Source: Bradyrhizobium sp. NAS80.1 (GTDB lineage: Bacteria; Pseudomonadota; Alphaproteobacteria; Rhizobiales; Xanthobacteraceae). From it: DNA of 36,361 bases. The notes under the pieces were generated by a model, which was not told the origin of the DNA, searched no databases, and was given only the letters and a program-made list of their open reading frames with translations. The stretch covers positions 1 to 36,361 of the forward strand of contig NZ_LGHL01000126.1 in the NCBI RefSeq assembly GCF_001908205.1. The letters run 5' to 3'. Positions 24,412 to 32,708 of this stretch are shown in pieces. Position numbers and translations under genes: made by a program. Numbering within the stretch: position 1 is the first letter of the stretch; every line of letters starts with the position of its first letter.

Positions 24412-25758
24412 TTAGCGCAGGATCTTCTCGACCTTGACGGCAGCTTCCTGGAGCGCGGCCTCCGCAGTGGCCTGGCCAGAGATTGCGGCTGCGACCGCAT
24501 CCGCAAGAACCTGCTGGACGGCATCCGACTTCGGATGCCGCAAACGCCACATCTTCCCCTTCTCGATCGTGTCGTATCCCTGCTGGAGCGCTTTAAACAC
24601 CGGGCTCAGCCATTCGCTTTCCGGCGTGCTTGCAAGAGTGGATTTGCGAGCCGGAAAACCGCCGAGAGCGTTGCTGTGCCACTTCTCTCCCTGCTTGGAG
24701 CTGAACCATTGCAGCAAGCCCCAGGCCGCCTGCTTGTTCGGACTCTTCGCATGGATCGTTCCGCTGGCGATGCCGCGATGCGCACCAGCCATCGCGCTGC
24801 CGACCGGCATTACCTGCAGCCCGACCTCCTCCGGCTTGAGTGTTGTCGTCTTGGGATCGACCGCGCTGTTGCGATAGACGCTGCCCCACATGAAGCTCGT
24901 GGCGACTTGTCCCTGGCGGAAGGATTGCAGGGCCTCGCTATAGCCATGGCTGACGCCGCCGGGCGGAGCATATTTGAGCAGCGCGATATGGGTCTTCAGC
25001 GCCTTGACACCGATCTCATTGTTGAATGCAGGTTTGTTGTTCTTGTCCAGCAAAGAACCACCGTTGGCATTCAAGATTGCCTGCCAGATCGTGGGGGTCA
25101 GCGCATCCCGCTTGAAATAAGTGTCGATCGCCCATGCATCGATAGTGCCGTCACCATTGGTATCCTGGACTAGCTTCGGAGCCTGCTCCAGGTATTGGTC
25201 CCATGTAAGGTCGGGCGTCGGCTCGGGCAGACCAGCCTTCTTGTAGAGCGTCTTGTTGACGAACATCAGCAACATGTTGGAGCGCAGCGGAACGCCATAC
25301 TGAACGCCGTTCCATTGGGTCGCTTCGAGCGGCGCCGCGTTGAAATCATCCCAGTCGTAGCCGGGGTCCGTCCACGCGGCGGTTTCCTTCCTGATGTCGA
25401 GCAGCGCGCCGGTGCGGGCGACCTGCGGCGTCCAGGGATCGTCCACGATGATGACGTCGTAGGTCGGCTGCGACGCCGTTGCGTCGAGCATGATTTTCGC
25501 GAGGAGCTCGGCGTAGGGGACCGGATCGATGGTGACCTTGATGTTCGGATACAGCTTGTTGAACTCGGGCACCATGCTGGCTTGCCAGGCAATGCCGTAG
25601 GCAGCATCGGAGATCACCCGAAGCTGGACAGGAGACTCCGGCGTTCCCAACGCCGAACTTCCCTGCGCGCCGAATGCGCGCGTTGCAACGGCAGCCGCGC
25701 CTCCGACCATAACCGCACGGCGCGATATTGAACCGAAATTCCGATAATTCCGCATCAT
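24412..25758 (-). CDS. Periplasmic solute-binding protein of second ABC importer
   Basis: A 448-aa extracellular solute-binding protein of the sugar type. The N-terminus ISRRAVMVGGAAAVATRAFG resembles a twin-arginine signal, with cleavage near AFGAQG. The mature domain shows VDDPWTPQVARTGALLDI and GVPLRSNMLLMFVNKTLYKKAGLP, typical for the family. GGGAGGA lies just before two adjacent ATG codons (25758 and 25755); I use the first. It leads the transporter genes, after a strong hairpin that separates it from the cupin gene. The ligand is unknown. Confidence 0.92.
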   Translation of the reverse strand: MMRNYRNFGSISRRAVMVGGAAAVATRAFGAQGSSALGTPESPVQLRVISDAAYGIAWQASMVPEFNKLYPNIKVTIDPVPYAELLAKIMLDATASQPTYDVIIVDDPWTPQVARTGALLDIRKETAAWTDPGYDWDDFNAAPLEATQWNGVQYGVPLRSNMLLMFVNKTLYKKAGLPEPTPDLTWDQYLEQAPKLVQDTNGDGTIDAWAIDTYFKRDALTPTIWQAILNANGGSLLDKNNKPAFNNEIGVKALKTHIALLKYAPPGGVSHGYSEALQSFRQGQVATSFMWGSVYRNSAVDPKTTTLKPEEVGLQVMPVGSAMAGAHRGIASGTIHAKSPNKQAAWGLLQWFSSKQGEKWHSNALGGFPARKSTLASTPESEWLSPVFKALQQGYDTIEKGKMWRLRHPKSDAVQQVLADAVAAAISGQATAEAALQEAAVKVEKILR

Positions 25759-25805
25759 TAAGTCCTCCCAGCCACGAATTCACTTCGCGCGCGTTTATTT
25801 CCGGC

Positions 25806-25835
25806 GCTTCAGGCAGGCTGAATCCTGCCTGAAGC
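25806..25835 (-). terminator. Intercistronic hairpin between cupin and binding-protein genes
   Basis: A perfect 12-bp inverted repeat with a 6-nt loop (arms contain CTTCAGGCAGG and CCTGCCTGAAG) lies between the cupin stop and the binding-protein start. No T-tract follows on the minus strand. It could attenuate readthrough or mark an RNA-processing site. Confidence 0.5.
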
Positions 25836-25866
25836 ACCTGAAGCCTTCCGATGACAGTTCTTCAGT

Positions 25867-26376
25867 TCATCGAATGAATTGATTGACGAAATCGGCACCG
25901 AGGCCGACTTTGATGTAGTGGTTTCGGCACAGCTCAATGCGCTGGAAGACGTCCGAGAACCCGTTGATGTTTCCGTTCTCGTCCATGTAGAGCATCGAGC
26001 CGCTGACCAGAAACCAGGTGATCATTTCCTGGCAATCCTCATCGACAACGAGGGTATGCGTTTCACCCGGCGGCTCAAACACGTAGCTACCTTCTGTCGC
26101 AACCCAGTCGTGCTCCAGATAGCGCCACTTACCCTTGATGACATAGCCATGGACCGGAGCGGGGTGCCGGTGACAGCTAACGACGCCAGCGGCCCGCACG
26201 CGCAGCAGGCTGGTCCAATAACCTTCCACCGAATTCAGAAGAAGCGGCCGAAACCACACCTGGTCTCCCATTGGGACCCAGACGCGCTCGTCGTCGGGTA
26301 ACGCCTTGAGGACCAGCTCAGGGACCATGCCGGCCGGCTGACGTTCGGGCGGCACGGGTTTCGGAAACGACGACAT
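25867..26376 (-). CDS. Cupin, 2,4'-dihydroxyacetophenone dioxygenase-like
   Basis: A 169-aa single cupin. Motif 1 reads VVSCHRHPAPVHGYVIKGKW, giving His69 and His71 with His76 where most cupins have Glu. Motif 2 (FEPPGETHTLVV) gives His107. A 3-His iron site is the mark of 2,4'-dihydroxyacetophenone dioxygenase and acetylacetone dioxygenase (Dke1), which cleave C-C bonds beside a ketone. Overall pattern (GYWTSLLRVRA, WRYLEHDWVATEGSY) fits the first family. I chose ATG 26376, with AGGAG about 9 nt upstream; the longer form would start at TTG 26385. It heads the minus-strand genes and is divergent from the acyl-CoA synthetase. The true substrate is not known. Confidence 0.8.
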   Translation of the reverse strand: MSSFPKPVPPERQPAGMVPELVLKALPDDERVWVPMGDQVWFRPLLLNSVEGYWTSLLRVRAAGVVSCHRHPAPVHGYVIKGKWRYLEHDWVATEGSYVFEPPGETHTLVVDEDCQEMITWFLVSGSMLYMDENGNINGFSDVFQRIELCRNHYIKVGLGADFVNQFIR

Positions 26377-26483
26377 ACGTTTCAACTCCTTCTCTTTTCA
26401 TCTCCCCATCGCGAACTCGAATTCCCCGTAAGGCTCGGCGCGCGATCGAAGCACTTGACCAACCTTCTTCGATGGGTCAGTTA

Positions 26484-26498
26484 TAGAACTGCGTTCTA
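26484..26498. promoter_or_regulatory. 15-bp palindrome in divergent promoter
   Basis: TAGAAC-TGC-GTTCTA is a perfect inverted repeat between the divergent cupin and acyl-CoA synthetase genes. Its size and place suit a dimeric regulator such as the IclR protein encoded at 18120-18872 controlling both directions. Near it are possible promoter elements (TTGACC at 26455-26460, TATAGA at 26482-26487), but their spacing is too long to call a promoter. Confidence 0.5.
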
Positions 26499-26553
26499 AT
26501 AAATGCGTCGTTGAGACGTCAAGCTGATTTTTGATGATCGGAGGGAAGTCCGA

Positions 26554-28167
26554 ATGATTGAGAGCCTCATGATGGATTCTCCCCTTCTGCTTTCATCCAT
26601 CATTGAATATGCGGCCACCTGCCACAGTGACACGGAGGTGGTCTCGCGCAGCGTTGCCGGCGATATCCATCGCTACGGATATTCGGACGCGTATGAGAGG
26701 ATGCGCAGAATCGGAGCAGCGCTTCTGACGTCGGGGCTGCAGCATTCGGACCGCGTCGCGACCCTATGCTGGAATACACATCAGCACTTTGAATTGTTCT
26801 ATGCCGTGCCCTGCGTGGGCGGCGTGCTGCACACAGTCAATCCGCGTCTTTCGGAAGATCACATCGTCTACATCATCAATCACGGCGGCGCGAAAACGCT
26901 GTTTTTCGATAGCGGCTGCGTGGAGATCGTCGACAAGATTCGTGACAGGCTCGATGCCGTCAGAACATTTGTCTACATCGATGATGGCAATATTCCCGCT
27001 GGAAGCGTGACTTCCTACCTCGATTACGAGACCCTGGTCGCGGACAACGAGGCGCTTCCTGAATTCCCTACTTTCGATGAGAAGTCCCCGGCGGTCCTTT
27101 GCTATACGTCGGGCACAACCGGCAATCCCAAGGGAGTGCTCTACTCGCATCGATCGCTTGTTCTGATCGCGCTTGCGAGCATCGCCAAGGACTTCTTCGG
27201 AGGCTACAGCAACGGTAGTCTCGATGCTTACATGCCTATCGCCGGAATATTTCATGCAACCGGCTGGAGCTTTCCGCACACCGCCCCGATCAGCGGCGCC
27301 AAGCTCGTCTTGCCCGGCAGGCAGCATGATCCCGCGGTTCTCTGCAAGTTGATGCGCGACGAGAATGTCACGATCGCCGGCGCCGTCCCGACGGTTCTGT
27401 TGATGCTGTGCGACTGGCTGGATCAGAACAAGGGGACCCTGCCGAGCCTGCAATCTTTCCTGACGAGCGGCAGCGCAGTTCCTTTGCCCCTGATCGAAAG
27501 GTGGGAGGCGCGCAACGTCAACATTGTCCAGACCTGGGGGATGACTGAATCGCTGTGCTCCAGCAAAGGCACGCTCAAACCCGGGCTGGGGCAACTCCCG
27601 AAGAACGAGAGACTTGCGTACAAGAAGAAATCCGGGAGAGTCTCCTGGGGCACACGTCTTCGCATCGTCGACGATAATGGGCAGGTGCTGGCTCACGATG
27701 GCACTTCGATCGGTCATCTCCAAGCGCGCGGGCCCTGGACGGCGAGCGGTTATTATAATGAGCCGACAAGCCCACTTAGCGAGGACGGCTGGCTCCTTAC
27801 CGGTGATATGGCGACGATCGACTCGCAGGGTTACATCGAAATCAAGGACCGCTCAAAGGACATCATCAAGTCGGGCGGCGAATGGATTTCCACCACCGAG
27901 CTGGAGCAGATCGCCCTCACCTATCCGGGTGTACGTCACGCCGCGGCGATCAGTATTCCGCATCCCAAATGGCAGGAACGACCCTTGCTCGTCATTCAGA
28001 AAGAGAGGGATGCCGATTCGGTCGAGGAAGGTTCACTGATAAGCTTCATTGGCGACAAGGTCGCCAAATGGTGGGTTCCCGAACGTGTCGAAGTCGTTGA
28101 GCAGATGCCCATATCGGCGACGGGCAAGATCCTGAAATCCGAACTGCGCAAGCTGTTTCCGACGTAA
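26554..28167 (+). CDS. Acyl-CoA synthetase (AMP-forming)
   Basis: A 537-aa member of the ANL superfamily that would activate a carboxylic acid to its CoA thioester with ATP. Visible motifs are the P-loop LCYTSGTTGNPKGVLYSHR (about residues 187-205), the TWGMTES motif, GWLLTGDMATIDSQGYIEIKDR (hinge region) and the catalytic lysine in SATGKILKSELRK near the C-terminus. It resembles medium/long-chain fatty-acid-type ligases, but specificity cannot be read here. ATG 26554 has GGAGGG about 8 nt upstream. It is the first gene of a three-gene plus-strand unit and shares a divergent promoter region with the cupin. Confidence 0.93.
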   Translation: MIESLMMDSPLLLSSIIEYAATCHSDTEVVSRSVAGDIHRYGYSDAYERMRRIGAALLTSGLQHSDRVATLCWNTHQHFELFYAVPCVGGVLHTVNPRLSEDHIVYIINHGGAKTLFFDSGCVEIVDKIRDRLDAVRTFVYIDDGNIPAGSVTSYLDYETLVADNEALPEFPTFDEKSPAVLCYTSGTTGNPKGVLYSHRSLVLIALASIAKDFFGGYSNGSLDAYMPIAGIFHATGWSFPHTAPISGAKLVLPGRQHDPAVLCKLMRDENVTIAGAVPTVLLMLCDWLDQNKGTLPSLQSFLTSGSAVPLPLIERWEARNVNIVQTWGMTESLCSSKGTLKPGLGQLPKNERLAYKKKSGRVSWGTRLRIVDDNGQVLAHDGTSIGHLQARGPWTASGYYNEPTSPLSEDGWLLTGDMATIDSQGYIEIKDRSKDIIKSGGEWISTTELEQIALTYPGVRHAAAISIPHPKWQERPLLVIQKERDADSVEEGSLISFIGDKVAKWWVPERVEVVEQMPISATGKILKSELRKLFPT

Positions 28168-28182
28168 GGGCTCGCGAGCGCC

Positions 28183-28680
28183 ATGAAATTCCCTTCGATG
28201 TCTGCCGATGGCGGTATGCCCGTCTACCGGACCAACGTCCCGGATAGCTGGGTCGATCACAACGGCCACATGAACGTCGCAACTTATCTGACTGCATTCG
28301 ACGCCGCGGTCTGCGCGTTCTGCACGGATTGCGGCATCGGCCCGGACAAGATTGAGGAAACCGGCAGCACAGTATTCGTTGCCCAGGCGAACGTCGTCTA
28401 CCGGCGCGAGCTGCACCGGGCCGACCCGATCATGATCGACATGCGCATTCTCGATCTCTGTGGGGATCGCCTGCATGTCTATATGACGATGCATCATGAG
28501 CAAGACGGTTATGTCGCGGCAGTATGCGAGCAATTGCTGGTGTGCGTCAGCATGAAGACGCGACGTCCGACCGATCTGTCTGAGCACGTGTACGGTCGCT
28601 TCGCTTCCATCTTCGATCGACAGAGAGGATCGCCGCCGCCGCGTTATGCCGGTCGCGTCATTTCCCTCCGTCGGAGTTGA
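28183..28680 (+). CDS. Hotdog-fold acyl-CoA thioesterase
   Basis: A 165-aa single hotdog domain of the 4-hydroxybenzoyl-CoA thioesterase type. The helix motif SWVDHNGHMNVATYLTAFDAA is typical, with the Asp and Asn-Gly-His-Met of the family. It resembles the betainyl-CoA thioesterases of rhizobial carnitine catabolism, but no carnitine dehydrogenase is nearby, so I do not assign that role. It lies 15 nt after the acyl-CoA synthetase gene, so one transcript makes and breaks a CoA thioester. Confidence 0.85.
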   Translation: MKFPSMSADGGMPVYRTNVPDSWVDHNGHMNVATYLTAFDAAVCAFCTDCGIGPDKIEETGSTVFVAQANVVYRRELHRADPIMIDMRILDLCGDRLHVYMTMHHEQDGYVAAVCEQLLVCVSMKTRRPTDLSEHVYGRFASIFDRQRGSPPPRYAGRVISLRRS

Positions 28681-28723
28681 GGCTCGTCAGGAAATTCGTC
28701 CGTTTCGATCAAGCAGGATACCC

Positions 28724-29821
28724 ATGCCCGATAAGATCATTGGCTTCCCATCCCTCTATGTCCAGGGGCCTCAGGCGCTTCGCAAGCTCGGCCCGTGGCT
28801 GAACGGCATTGCCGAATCCAAATTCGCAGCAGCTCTTGTCGACCCATTCGTCATGCCGATCTTCGAGGCCGCGGCGCAGGAAATCGAGCGCGAGCACGCG
28901 ATCCAGGTCAAACTGTTCGCCTTTTCGGGCGAGTGCACACGGCGCGAGATTGATCGCCTTGTCGCGCTCATGGAAGGAACGCCCTTCGACGCCATCATCG
29001 GCGTGGGAGGCGGTAAGGCACTGGATACTGCCAAGGCAGTGGCACATGCGCTTTCCGCGCCGATTGCCATCGTCCCCACGATTGCCTCCAGCGATGCACC
29101 GACGAGCAGGCTAATGGCAATTTACGATGAGAACCACAAGATCATCGAGGTGCCGAGACTGCGACGCAATCCCGATGCCGTGTTCGTCGACACGTCCATC
29201 GTCAGGTCCGCGCCACGCCGTTTCTTCATTGCCGGCATCGGAGACGCCATCACGAAGAAATTCGAAGTGGCGGACTCCAGAGCCGCCGGACTGCCCAATT
29301 TTTTCGAAGATGCACCGACAGAGCTTTCATCACTGCTGGCTGACAGATGCTACGAAGTCATTCGTTCTGATACGATGACCGCGTTGGAAATGTTCGGCCA
29401 GGATACGCCGAGCGCCGCGGCAAGCGAGGCTTTTGAGCGGATTGTAGAGGCAACCGTACTCTATTCCGGGCTGGCTTTCGAAGGCGGTGGGCTATCAGTC
29501 GCTCATGGATTGCTGAGAGGGCTCACGCCCTATCCCCAAACGCAACACGTCTTGCATGGCGAACTGGTCACCTACGGCCTGATGGTTCAACTTGCCGCCA
29601 AAGAAGTCGACGATCATTGTCTGCTCGACATCAGGCAGTTCCTGAGCCGCATTGGCCTGCCCGTGTGTCTTGCTGATATCGGACTGAATTCGGCTTCCAG
29701 CGACGACATCGCCACTATTGCTGCCCTGGCCTTCGAAACACCTTATCTGAAGGCGCGATCGAATGAGCTTAGCGCTCAAAGGATAGCAAACGCCATGTCG
29801 CGGATCGAAGGCCTGAAGTGA
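28724..29821 (+). CDS. Glycerol dehydrogenase-like iron/zinc alcohol dehydrogenase
   Basis: A 365-aa member of the metal-containing alcohol dehydrogenase family, closest in pattern to GldA, which oxidises glycerol to dihydroxyacetone with NAD. Visible are the NAD-binding GVGGGKALDTAKAVA (about residues 93-107), VPTIASSDAPTS, and the metal ligands Asp174 (GIGDAIT), His261 (SVAHGLLRG) and His278 (VLHGELV), matching Asp173, His256 and His274 of E. coli GldA. I chose ATG 28724, with AGGA about 5 nt upstream; the frame runs back to 28646 inside the thioesterase gene. Dihydroxyacetone would be the substrate of the DhaKLM kinase about 25 kb away, but the local operon suggests some other polyol or hydroxyketone. 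Confidence 0.85.
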   Translation: MPDKIIGFPSLYVQGPQALRKLGPWLNGIAESKFAAALVDPFVMPIFEAAAQEIEREHAIQVKLFAFSGECTRREIDRLVALMEGTPFDAIIGVGGGKALDTAKAVAHALSAPIAIVPTIASSDAPTSRLMAIYDENHKIIEVPRLRRNPDAVFVDTSIVRSAPRRFFIAGIGDAITKKFEVADSRAAGLPNFFEDAPTELSSLLADRCYEVIRSDTMTALEMFGQDTPSAAASEAFERIVEATVLYSGLAFEGGGLSVAHGLLRGLTPYPQTQHVLHGELVTYGLMVQLAAKEVDDHCLLDIRQFLSRIGLPVCLADIGLNSASSDDIATIAALAFETPYLKARSNELSAQRIANAMSRIEGLK

Positions 29822-29824
29822 TGC

Positions 29825-29842
29825 AGCTGCGAGCCGGCAGCT
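29825..29842. terminator. Weak convergent hairpin
   Basis: AGCTGC-GAGCCG-GCAGCT, a 6-bp stem, lies between the convergent GldA-like and glycosyltransferase genes. It has no T-tract on either strand. It may help end transcription, with low confidence. Confidence 0.2.
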
Positions 29843-29895
29843 AACTGAGCCGTTGTGCGCCGCGGGTTGTGCGGTGGCCTGTCCTTGACGCAATC

Positions 29896-30904
29896 TCACG
29901 ATGCACCATGTGCCCGTTTGGTATTGTCGAGAAACTGCCGCACGCTCTCCCGCCAGGTAAATGTCAAAGCGTAGGCCCGGCATTTTTCACGAGGCACCTG
30001 CAACGCGTCAAGCGCGGCGCGTCGCAGGTCTACATCGAGGCAGCCGCACCCTGATCTACCGATGACGTCGAGCGGACCCATCACCGGAAAGGCAGCGACC
30101 GGCAAGCCACACGCCAGGGCCTCGAGGATCACCATCCCGAACGTATCGGTGAGGCTCGGAAAGACCAGGACGTCCGCCGATGCATAGACATCGGCAAGTG
30201 CTTCCCTCGTCCGCGTGCCGAGAAAGTGCACTTGCGGATATTTCGATTCCAGGCTCGCGCGCGACGGCCCGTCGCCAACCACAACCTTCGAGCCCGGCAG
30301 GTCGAGGCTCAGGAAGCCTTCGAGATTTTTTTTCGACCGCGATGCGACCCACGTACAGAAACACCGGCGTCGGGAATGCAAGCGGCCTCTCGGCGCGGGG
30401 GCGGAACAGATCGGAATCGACGCCGCGCGACCACCGCATCAGGTTGCGGAATCTGTGCGCCGTCAGCGCCTGCTCGAGCGTCGGCGAGCCGACCATGGTG
30501 CCCACGCCGCTGTTGTGAAAACGGCGTAACGCCGCATAGCTCCAGTTCAACGGCACCGGCAGCCGCGCCGCCAGATATTCCGGAAAGCGGGTGTGATAGC
30601 TCGTCGTAAATGGATAACCGCGCTTCCGGCAGACATGCCGTGTGATCCACCCGATGGGTCCCTCGGTCGCGATGTGCACCGAGTTCGGCCGCATCGCGGT
30701 GATCGCGCGATCGATACGCTGTGCGGAAGCAAGAGAAAGGCGTATCTCCCTGTAGCCGGGCAGCGGCACCGTCCGGAAATCGCTCGGTGTGAGAAAAGAG
30801 ATGTCGGCGCCGAGCGACGGCGCTTCGCTTGCGAGATACTCGAGCGAGCGAACCACCCCGTTGACCTGCGGACGCCAGGCGTCGGTTGCCACCAGCACGC
30901 GCAT
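29896..30904 (-). pseudogene. GT4 glycosyltransferase (Agt-like), frameshifted
   Basis: A GT-B fold glycosyltransferase of family GT4, about 335 aa when corrected. The N-terminal half has MRVLVATDAWRPQVNGVVRS, TEGPIGW and SYHTRFPEYLAAR; the C-terminal half has VVGDGPSRASLESKYP, FLGTRTREALADVYASADV and the donor-binding LTDTFGMVILEALACGLPVA. The frame breaks after FLYVGRIAVEK at an eight-A run on the coding strand (plus-strand T8, 30326-30333). Seven A residues would give EKNLEGFLSLDLPGS and continue to the stop at 29896. Its ATG (30904) shares a base with the stop of the PlcP-like gene. In other alphaproteobacteria the plcP-agt pair replaces phospholipids with glycolipids under phosphate shortage. 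Transcriptional slippage at A8, a sequencing error, or true decay are all possible. Confidence 0.8.
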
Positions 30905-32046
30905 CAGGCGACCGCCCTCGCGAAAGGTACCAGATTCGCTTCGCCTGACATCTGGTGTCGCCGCGCTTCGGCCCATCGGATGATCTCGAATTGACCATCA
31001 TAGTGCTCGACCACCCCCGAGCAGGATTCCACCCAATCTCCGGTGTTGATGTAGCGAACACCGAAGTCTTCATGCATCGCCGCATGATGGATATGGCCAC
31101 AAATCACACCCTGGACGCTGTGACGCCTCGCCTCGGACGACAGCACTTCCTCGAAATGACCGATGTGGTTGACCGCATTCTTGACCCTCAACTTCGCCCA
31201 GGAAGAAAACGACCAGTAGGCAAGCCCCAATCGGCTCCGGATCCTGTTGAGCCATACGTTGGAGGCAAGCGCGGCCCGGTACCCCCAATCGCCGAGAAGA
31301 GCAAGCCATCGGGCGTGACGCACGACCACATCGAAATGATCACCATGAACGACGAGATAATCGCGGCCGTCGACACCCCTGTGAATCGCATGTTCGACCA
31401 CTTCAACGCTGCCGAACGTCGAGCCGACATAGTCGCGCACGAACTCGTCGTGATTTCCGGCGACGTAAACGAGGCGCTTGCCCTTGCGCGCGAGCTCGAC
31501 CAGCTCCTGCACGACCTCATTGTGCGCCGTCGGCCAATACCAACTGGACCTCAGGCGCCAGCCGTCGACGATGTCGCCGACCAGGAACAGCGTCTCGGCG
31601 TCGTGGTGGCGAAGAAAGTCAAGCAACCGATCGGCCTGACATCCCTTGGTCCCGAGGTGGACATCGGAAACAAAGAGGCTCCTGACCTTGACGACGTCGC
31701 GAGGTGGAGAACGCCCCCCCTCCAGGCGACGGCCTGCGCCCGCCCCGGGCATCGAAGGCTTCGAGGCGCGGTCACAATCGACCGCCTCATGCCGAAACGC
31801 CATGGCCACGGCGTCCACCAAACCCGCGACGGCTTGCGTCAGGTCACGGTTGGCGCGTCGCCTGAAGATCGAGCGGTGCCAACATACGCCGCCGATAAAG
31901 GCCAGGAGCGCGAGTTCGGCACTCCGATGCCGTCCGTCGGAGGCCGCAACGCCAAACTGATAGCTGGCAAGCAATGTCAGCGCCGCTGCGGTGATGCGCT
32001 CCAGGGCACCCCTGCCGCGTCTCAAGCGGGAAAGCAGGGCGCTCAT
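30904..32046 (-). CDS. PlcP-like metallophosphoesterase with N-terminal membrane region
   Basis: A 380-aa protein with a calcineurin-type phosphoesterase domain from about residue 122: FVSDVHLGTKG (Asp128, His130), LVGDIVDGWRL, AGNHDEFV, VVHGDHFDVV and CGHIHHAAMHE, i.e. all metal-binding motifs. This family is often annotated as UDP-2,3-diacylglucosamine hydrolase (LpxH-like), but next to a GT4 enzyme it fits PlcP, the rhizobial phospholipase C that makes diacylglycerol during phosphate starvation. Residues 1-121 are an extension with two hydrophobic segments (about 18-35 and 43-60), absent from typical members. ATG 32046 overlaps the DedA stop by 4 nt. Function is inferred. Confidence 0.85.
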   Translation of the reverse strand: MSALLSRLRRGRGALERITAAALTLLASYQFGVAASDGRHRSAELALLAFIGGVCWHRSIFRRRANRDLTQAVAGLVDAVAMAFRHEAVDCDRASKPSMPGAGAGRRLEGGRSPPRDVVKVRSLFVSDVHLGTKGCQADRLLDFLRHHDAETLFLVGDIVDGWRLRSSWYWPTAHNEVVQELVELARKGKRLVYVAGNHDEFVRDYVGSTFGSVEVVEHAIHRGVDGRDYLVVHGDHFDVVVRHARWLALLGDWGYRAALASNVWLNRIRSRLGLAYWSFSSWAKLRVKNAVNHIGHFEEVLSSEARRHSVQGVICGHIHHAAMHEDFGVRYINTGDWVESCSGVVEHYDGQFEIIRWAEARRHQMSGEANLVPFARAVA

Positions 32047-32702
32047 GCGGCCTCCTCGGCAGGCGTATGAGTGGGAATCGCGCGTGATCGCGTGCCGCAA
32101 GGCGGAGCGATCGACCTCTTGTAGAAACGAAATCCCAGGATGATGGTGACCTCCACCGCAATGAGGACGGCCGCCACCCAAAAGCCGATACTGACCGGAT
32201 CATGGCTGCTGCCCCGCAGCGCGTAGCCAAGACTGAGAAAGGGCATATTCCAGATCACGGTGCCGATCGTCGTGGCCGCGACGAATGCGCGGGGCTCCAG
32301 GCCGAGCACCCCGGCAGGCAACGCCAGATAGATCCGCACGGTGGGCAAGGTTTGACCGATCAGCGTCACCCAAAAATGGTTACCGCGATAGGCGTTGGCC
32401 AGTCGTGCATAGAGTGTGGGGCGAAGGAATACGTATTTTCCGTAGCGCGTCACCAAACCCTCGATGCGCTGCGAACCCAGCGCCCGGCCAATCCCGTACC
32501 AGCCAATGGCACCAACGACGGATCCGACGGTCGTCGCCATGATCGTCACGGCAAGCATCGCGCCGTCGGAGACCGTCAGGCCCAGAAGCATCAACAGGAC
32601 GTAGGACGGAAACAGGGGAACGAACTTCTCGACGACGGCCAGACAGCCAATCCCCACGAGGCCGAAGTTCAGAAATGTTACGATCGCGCTCGATGTTTCC
32701 AT
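32043..32702 (-). CDS. DedA/VTT-family membrane protein
   Basis: A 219-aa membrane protein with about five hydrophobic segments. The N-terminal reentrant-like region contains EKFVPLFPSYVLLMLLG and the second conserved region GQTLPTVRIYLALPAGV with the family arginine and prolines. DedA proteins act in lipid transport across the inner membrane and envelope homeostasis. The C-terminal tail is basic. It lies 6 nt after the methyltransferase gene and overlaps the phosphoesterase gene by 4 nt. Confidence 0.9.
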   Translation of the reverse strand: METSSAIVTFLNFGLVGIGCLAVVEKFVPLFPSYVLLMLLGLTVSDGAMLAVTIMATTVGSVVGAIGWYGIGRALGSQRIEGLVTRYGKYVFLRPTLYARLANAYRGNHFWVTLIGQTLPTVRIYLALPAGVLGLEPRAFVAATTIGTVIWNMPFLSLGYALRGSSHDPVSIGFWVAAVLIAVEVTIILGFRFYKRSIAPPCGTRSRAIPTHTPAEEAA

Positions 32703-32708
32703 GGTGCC

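Noticed and set aside
30955..32070. Plus-strand open frame of 371 codons opposite the PlcP-like gene
   Set aside because: Antisense to all five metal-binding motifs of the phosphoesterase; no domain of its own.
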